Part shown: piece after piece, positions 61,346 through 64,000 of the stretch
How positions within the stretch are numbered: position 1 is the stretch's first letter
Layout: every line of letters starts with the position of its first letter
Origin: Thalassobacillus_A hwangdonensis
GTDB lineage: Bacteria > Bacillota > Bacilli > Bacillales > Halobacillaceae
Assembly (NCBI RefSeq): GCF_042675915.1
Contig: NZ_JBHTKL010000001.1
Location: 620,001-684,000 of the forward strand
Reading direction: 5' to 3'
DNA length: 64,000 bases
Translations under genes and position numbers: made by a program
The notes under the pieces: generated by a model
What the model saw: the letters and a program-made list of their open reading frames with translations, nothing else
Databases searched by the model: none
Told to the model about the DNA's origin: nothing

Positions 61346-61428
61346 TGCGCTAAATTTTAGTCATGTAAAAAGATTACTTATTTAACTGATATAAATAGAT
61401 AGTCAGTCATACAGTTTACATAATCTAA

Positions 61429-61794
61429 TTATTGTTTATTTTGTTTGTTCTGGTTGATGAACTGGAAGAAGTTTATGATTTGCTGCATTTCTTCTTTGGA
61501 AAAACTCTCCCATGTATCGACATCGAGCAGGTCACCCTCTAATAGGTCAGCCACATGGATAATTTCTTTTATTTTTACGGTCGCATCAAAGGGGTAGTCG
61601 CTTAACCCTAATAGATAATCGGTGGAAGATTGGAGGGTGATGGAAAGATCGATGATGTTCTTCATATCAGGGTGGGTATAGCCTCGCTCCCAGTTTGAGA
61701 TCACCTGGGGGCTTTCTTTGACATGGTCCGCTAATTGCTTTTGTGTCCACTTCTTTTCTTTGCGTAACCGCCGGATCCGCTCACCTGTAATCAT
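61429..61794 (-). CDS. XRE-family transcriptional regulator
   Basis: 121-residue repressor-like protein with an N-terminal Xre/Cro helix-turn-helix (ERIRRLRKEKKWTQKQLADH, SPQVISNWERGYTHPD; residues 4-60) and a C-terminal region (KEIIHVADLLEGDLLD, SKEEMQQIINFFQFI) that probably dimerises. The start at 61794 is chosen because GGAGG lies nine bases upstream on the minus strand; the ATG at 61798-61800 is only three bases away. It is divergent from miaA and next to palindromic sites likely bound by it. Target genes unknown beyond probable autoregulation. Confidence 0.85.
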   Translation of the reverse strand: MITGERIRRLRKEKKWTQKQLADHVKESPQVISNWERGYTHPDMKNIIDLSITLQSSTDYLLGLSDYPFDATVKIKEIIHVADLLEGDLLDVDTWESFSKEEMQQIINFFQFINQNKQNKQ

Positions 61795-61829
61795 CGTCAT
61801 GCACCTCCTACACTTATCATATCAGCAAC

Positions 61830-61926
61830 TAACGAATTTCGATACTAATAACTAACGGAATTTTTGAAAAAATCAAAATAAAATAACGGATTCCGTTAGT
61901 TCGTAATTTTATAACGGAATCCGTTA
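61830..61926. promoter_or_regulatory. Operator array between the XRE gene and miaA
   Basis: Two perfect palindromes TAACGGA-N-TCCGTTA at 61884-61898 and 61912-61926, centres 28 bp apart. A left half-site TAACGGA lies at 61853-61859, and a degenerate copy TAACGAA-T-TTCGATA at 61830-61844. Spacing of centres is about 23, 31 and 28 bp. This is a typical layout for cooperative binding by an XRE dimer; that the adjacent gene product binds it is inference. Confidence 0.6.
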
Positions 61927-61959
61927 GTCTGGAAGGTGGGAATCACTTTCGAGTTCTTG

Positions 61960-61965
61960 TATAAT
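61960..61965 (+). promoter_or_regulatory. -10 element of miaA
   Basis: Perfect TATAAT 35 bases before the miaA start; no convincing -35. The nearest palindrome ends 33 bases upstream of it. Confidence 0.5.
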
Positions 61966-62000
61966 ATGCAACGAGAGTATGAAGAATCGAGGCTGAAATT

Positions 62001-62936
62001 ATGAAACCAACAGTCGTTTGTGTTGTAGGACCGACAGCTGTCGGAAAAACAAAATTAGGTGTGGAAATTGCCCGACGTTTCGATGGAGAAGTGATCAGTG
62101 GCGATTCTATGCAAGTGTACCGTGGGATGGATATCGGCACAGCTAAGGTGACGGATGAAGAAATGATGGGTGTCCCTCATCACATGATTGACATCAAGCA
62201 ACCATATGAATCCTTTTCTGTGGCTGAATTCCAGGAGCGTGTTACGCGTCATATCGAGGAGATTCATCAGAGAGGAAAGCTTCCTGTAATTGTGGGTGGA
62301 ACGGGGCTTTACATACAATCTGTTATTTATGGCTATAATTTTTCAGATGATAAGCGGGATCCGGAAGTCTCCAGGAAGATTGAGCAGGAAATTGATGAAA
62401 AAGGTATAGAGTACGTGTATCGACAGTTGCAGGAAATCGACCCTGAACAAGCGGAAAAGATACATCCGAATAATTCAAGACGGGTTGTAAGGGCGCTCGA
62501 AGTTTACCGTACAACGGGGAAAACGATGAGTGAACTTAAAGCGGAGCAGGAGTCTGAATCGCCTTACCATCCGATCTTGATCGGGTTGGAAATGGACCGG
62601 GAACAACTGTACGAGAGGATCAATCATCGTGTCGATCTTATGATGGTGGAGGGGCTTCGAGAAGAAGTGCAAAAGCTCATTGCGGCTGGTTATGGAGATG
62701 CGCAGTCGATGAAAGCGATCGGGTACAAAGAATTCCTTCCTTACTTTAATGGAGAATCTGACCTTGAAGAGACGCTAGATCTATTGAAGCGTAATTCAAG
62801 AAGGTATGCTAAACGGCAGCTTACTTATTTCCGAAACAAGATGGACGTGCAATGGTACACGATCGATCCGGCGGAATATCATGAAAAGTTTCAAACAATT
62901 TTACGGGATTTAGCAGGAATGATCGAATCGACATAG
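62001..62936 (+). CDS. miaA: tRNA dimethylallyltransferase
   Basis: Adds a dimethylallyl group to A37 of tRNAs reading UNN codons, the substrate MiaB then thiomethylates. 311 residues: P-loop GPTAVGKT at 10-17, SGDSMQVYRGMDIGTAK, DIKQPYESFSVAEF, VGGTGLYIQSV, and RRYAKRQLTYFRN near the C-terminus. ATG 62001 has GAGG at 61990-61993. hfq follows, the pairing seen across bacteria. Confidence 0.97.
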   Translation: MKPTVVCVVGPTAVGKTKLGVEIARRFDGEVISGDSMQVYRGMDIGTAKVTDEEMMGVPHHMIDIKQPYESFSVAEFQERVTRHIEEIHQRGKLPVIVGGTGLYIQSVIYGYNFSDDKRDPEVSRKIEQEIDEKGIEYVYRQLQEIDPEQAEKIHPNNSRRVVRALEVYRTTGKTMSELKAEQESESPYHPILIGLEMDREQLYERINHRVDLMMVEGLREEVQKLIAAGYGDAQSMKAIGYKEFLPYFNGESDLEETLDLLKRNSRRYAKRQLTYFRNKMDVQWYTIDPAEYHEKFQTILRDLAGMIEST

Positions 62937-62975
62937 AAATAAAACAAGTATAGATAGAAAAGAGGAGGAAGATTC

Positions 62976-63200
62976 ATGGCTCAATCTGTAAATATCCAGG
63001 ACAATTTCCTGAACCAGCTAAGAAAAGATCGCGTTCAAGTAACGGTCTTTCTACTCAACGGGTTCCAATTAAGGGGGACCGTCAAAGCTTTCGACAATTT
63101 CACAGTACTTCTGGAAGCTGACGGGAAGCAACAACTGATTTTCAAACATGCCATTTCCACATTCTCTCCTTCGAAGAATGTACAATTGGATAAAGAGTAA
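62976..63200 (+). CDS. hfq: RNA chaperone Hfq
   Basis: 74-residue Sm-like protein forming hexamers that bind small RNAs and mRNAs. Sm1 region LNQLRKDRVQVTVFLLNGFQ and Sm2 motif FKHAIST are intact. GAGGAGG precedes ATG 62976, 39 bases after miaA. It lacks the long C-terminal tail of the E. coli protein, as in Bacillus. Confidence 0.97.
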   Translation: MAQSVNIQDNFLNQLRKDRVQVTVFLLNGFQLRGTVKAFDNFTVLLEADGKQQLIFKHAISTFSPSKNVQLDKE

Positions 63201-63202
63201 GT

Positions 63203-63240
63203 AAGGAACGGGCGATTGTATCGTCCGTTCTTGTTTTTTT
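63203..63240 (+). terminator. Terminator after hfq
   Basis: GAACGGGCGAT/ATCGTCCGTTC (63206-63216 with 63220-63230, one G-T) then TTG and a T run. Confidence 0.85.
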
Positions 63241-63276
63241 GTCTGAAAGGGATCATGCTTAAGAATTGGGCATTTG

Positions 63277-63305
63277 TCACACCTGCCAGTTGTCCGGCGT
63301 ATAGT
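63277..63305 (+). promoter_or_regulatory. Candidate sigma-E promoter of spoVK
   Basis: TCACACC (63277-63283), 14-base spacer, CGTATAGT (63298-63305): partial matches to the sigma-E elements KMATATT and CATACAmT. spoVK is sigma-E dependent in B. subtilis; the match itself is weak. Confidence 0.4.
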
Positions 63306-63329
63306 GGTATGGAATAAGGGGTGATCGAT

Positions 63330-64000
63330 GTGAGTTCCCATCTGACAAAGAACCATCAAGGTCAAATCAATATCGTCTTGAGGGACCATAAAAAGGAAAA
63401 GACCGGCGGAGCATCAAGAGTTGAATTGACGCAAACTGCGAATTATCCATATGAAATCATTGATCGTCATTTAGAAGCCTTTGTAGGCATGGAGCGGTTG
63501 CGTGAGAAAGTGAAAGAAATCTATGCGCAAGTACTTATTTCTGAAAAACGCAGGCAAATGGGGCTGCTTGGTGATCGGCAGGTCCTTCATATGATGTTCA
63601 AAGGTAATCCTGGGACGGGGAAAACCACGGTTGCGCGAGCCTTAGCGAAGATCTTCCATGAGATGGAACTGCTTGAGAAAGGTCATTTCATCGAAGCTGA
63701 CCGAAGTGATTTGGTCGGAGAATACATCGGGCATACCGCCCAGAAGACGAAAGACCTGATCAAAAAGGCGCTGGGAGGCGTTTTGTTCATTGACGAGGCA
63801 TATTCTCTTGCTCGTGGCGGGGAGAAGGACTTCGGAAAAGAAGCTGTCGATACGATCGTGAAGTGTATGGAAGACCACCACAATGAGTTTATCATCATCC
63901 TTGCTGGTTACCCTAAAGAAATGGAACGGTTCACCTCATTGAATCCAGGGTTGAAGTCGCGGTTTCCTATTTCGCTCGATTTTCCTGATTACGACTCCGG
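63330..64000 (+). CDS. spoVK: Stage V sporulation protein K, AAA ATPase (3' end outside window)
   Basis: Mother-cell AAA+ ATPase of the CbxX/CfxQ type needed for spore maturation. The frame from GTG 63330 (AAGGGGTGA five bases upstream) stays open to the right edge, about 223 residues. Walker A GNPGTGKTTVARA, the segment LVGEYIGHTAQKTKDLIKKA, Walker B VLFIDEAYSLARGGEKDFG, and NPGLKSRFPISLDFPDY are all present. An ATG at 63328 is out of frame and stops at once. It lies downstream of hfq as in B. subtilis. Confidence 0.95.
   Translation, partial: MSSHLTKNHQGQINIVLRDHKKEKTGGASRVELTQTANYPYEIIDRHLEAFVGMERLREKVKEIYAQVLISEKRRQMGLLGDRQVLHMMFKGNPGTGKTTVARALAKIFHEMELLEKGHFIEADRSDLVGEYIGHTAQKTKDLIKKALGGVLFIDEAYSLARGGEKDFGKEAVDTIVKCMEDHHNEFIIILAGYPKEMERFTSLNPGLKSRFPISLDFPDYDS

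Overview
The window is core chromosome from an endospore-forming Bacillota, most likely a Bacillaceae species outside the B. subtilis group. The evidence is gene order. It follows the B. subtilis block from rasP to spoVK almost gene for gene: rasP-proS-polC, rimP-nusA-ylxR-ylxQ-infB-ylxP-rbfA-truB-ribF-rpsO, pnp-ylxY-ymxH-dpaAB-asd-dapG-dapA-tepA-ylzJ-spoIIIE, ymfC...ymfFHIJKM-pgsA-cinA-recA, rny-ymdB-spoVS, tdh-kbl-miaB-ricA-cotE-mutSL, miaA-hfq-spoVK. The many sporulation genes (dpaAB, spoIIIE, spoVS, cotE, spoVK), strong AGGAGG-type ribosome binding sites and U-tailed hairpin terminators agree. Genus cannot be fixed from this sequence alone. I see no rRNA, tRNA, CRISPR, prophage or intact insertion sequence.

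Layout. 1-7470: rasP (5' end cut by the window), proS and polC, each followed or preceded by hairpins. 7471-15138: a long translation operon (rimP to rpsO) with a near-consensus promoter and structured leader, closed by a terminator after rpsO. 15157-27510: pnp, a degenerate polysaccharide deacetylase, then the lysine/dipicolinate branch (dpaA, dpaB, asd, dapG, dapA), tepA, ylzJ and spoIIIE. 27606-33394: a GntR regulator and a complete BMP-family nucleoside-type ABC importer. 33512-39792: two M16 proteins, an SDR, two DUF proteins (ymfJ, ymfK), rodZ and pgsA. 39793-45520: cinA, recA with an SOS box, rny, ymdB and spoVS. 45714-51944: a dipeptidase, a two-subunit 2-oxoacid:ferredoxin oxidoreductase, and threonine degradation (tdh, kbl). 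52147-61140: miaB, ricA, cotE, an inserted lipoprotein plus GNAT pair, mutS and mutL. 61231-64000: a 115-bp repeat, an XRE regulator with repeated palindromic operators, miaA, hfq and a right-truncated spoVK.

Together the genes cover DNA replication and repair (polC, recA, mutSL), RNA decay (pnp, rny, ricA, hfq), tRNA/ribosome maturation (rimP, rbfA, truB, miaA, miaB), and spore formation. The aspartate-to-dipicolinate genes lie beside dipicolinate synthase, whose upstream region carries an excellent sigma-K promoter match. Compared with B. subtilis, mlpA (between ylxY and ymxH) and rnjB (between dapA and tepA) are absent from their usual positions. The dipeptidase, korAB, BMP transporter, lipoprotein, GNAT and XRE genes are extra.

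The least explained items are two ~114-bp intergenic repeats with 10-bp terminal inverted repeats and a shared interior (17616-17728 and 61231-61345) plus a remnant at 51963-51978; the XRE/miaA intergenic region with TAACGGA-N-TCCGTTA palindromes; and YmfK, a conserved protein of unknown role joining an ACT-like domain to a P-loop.
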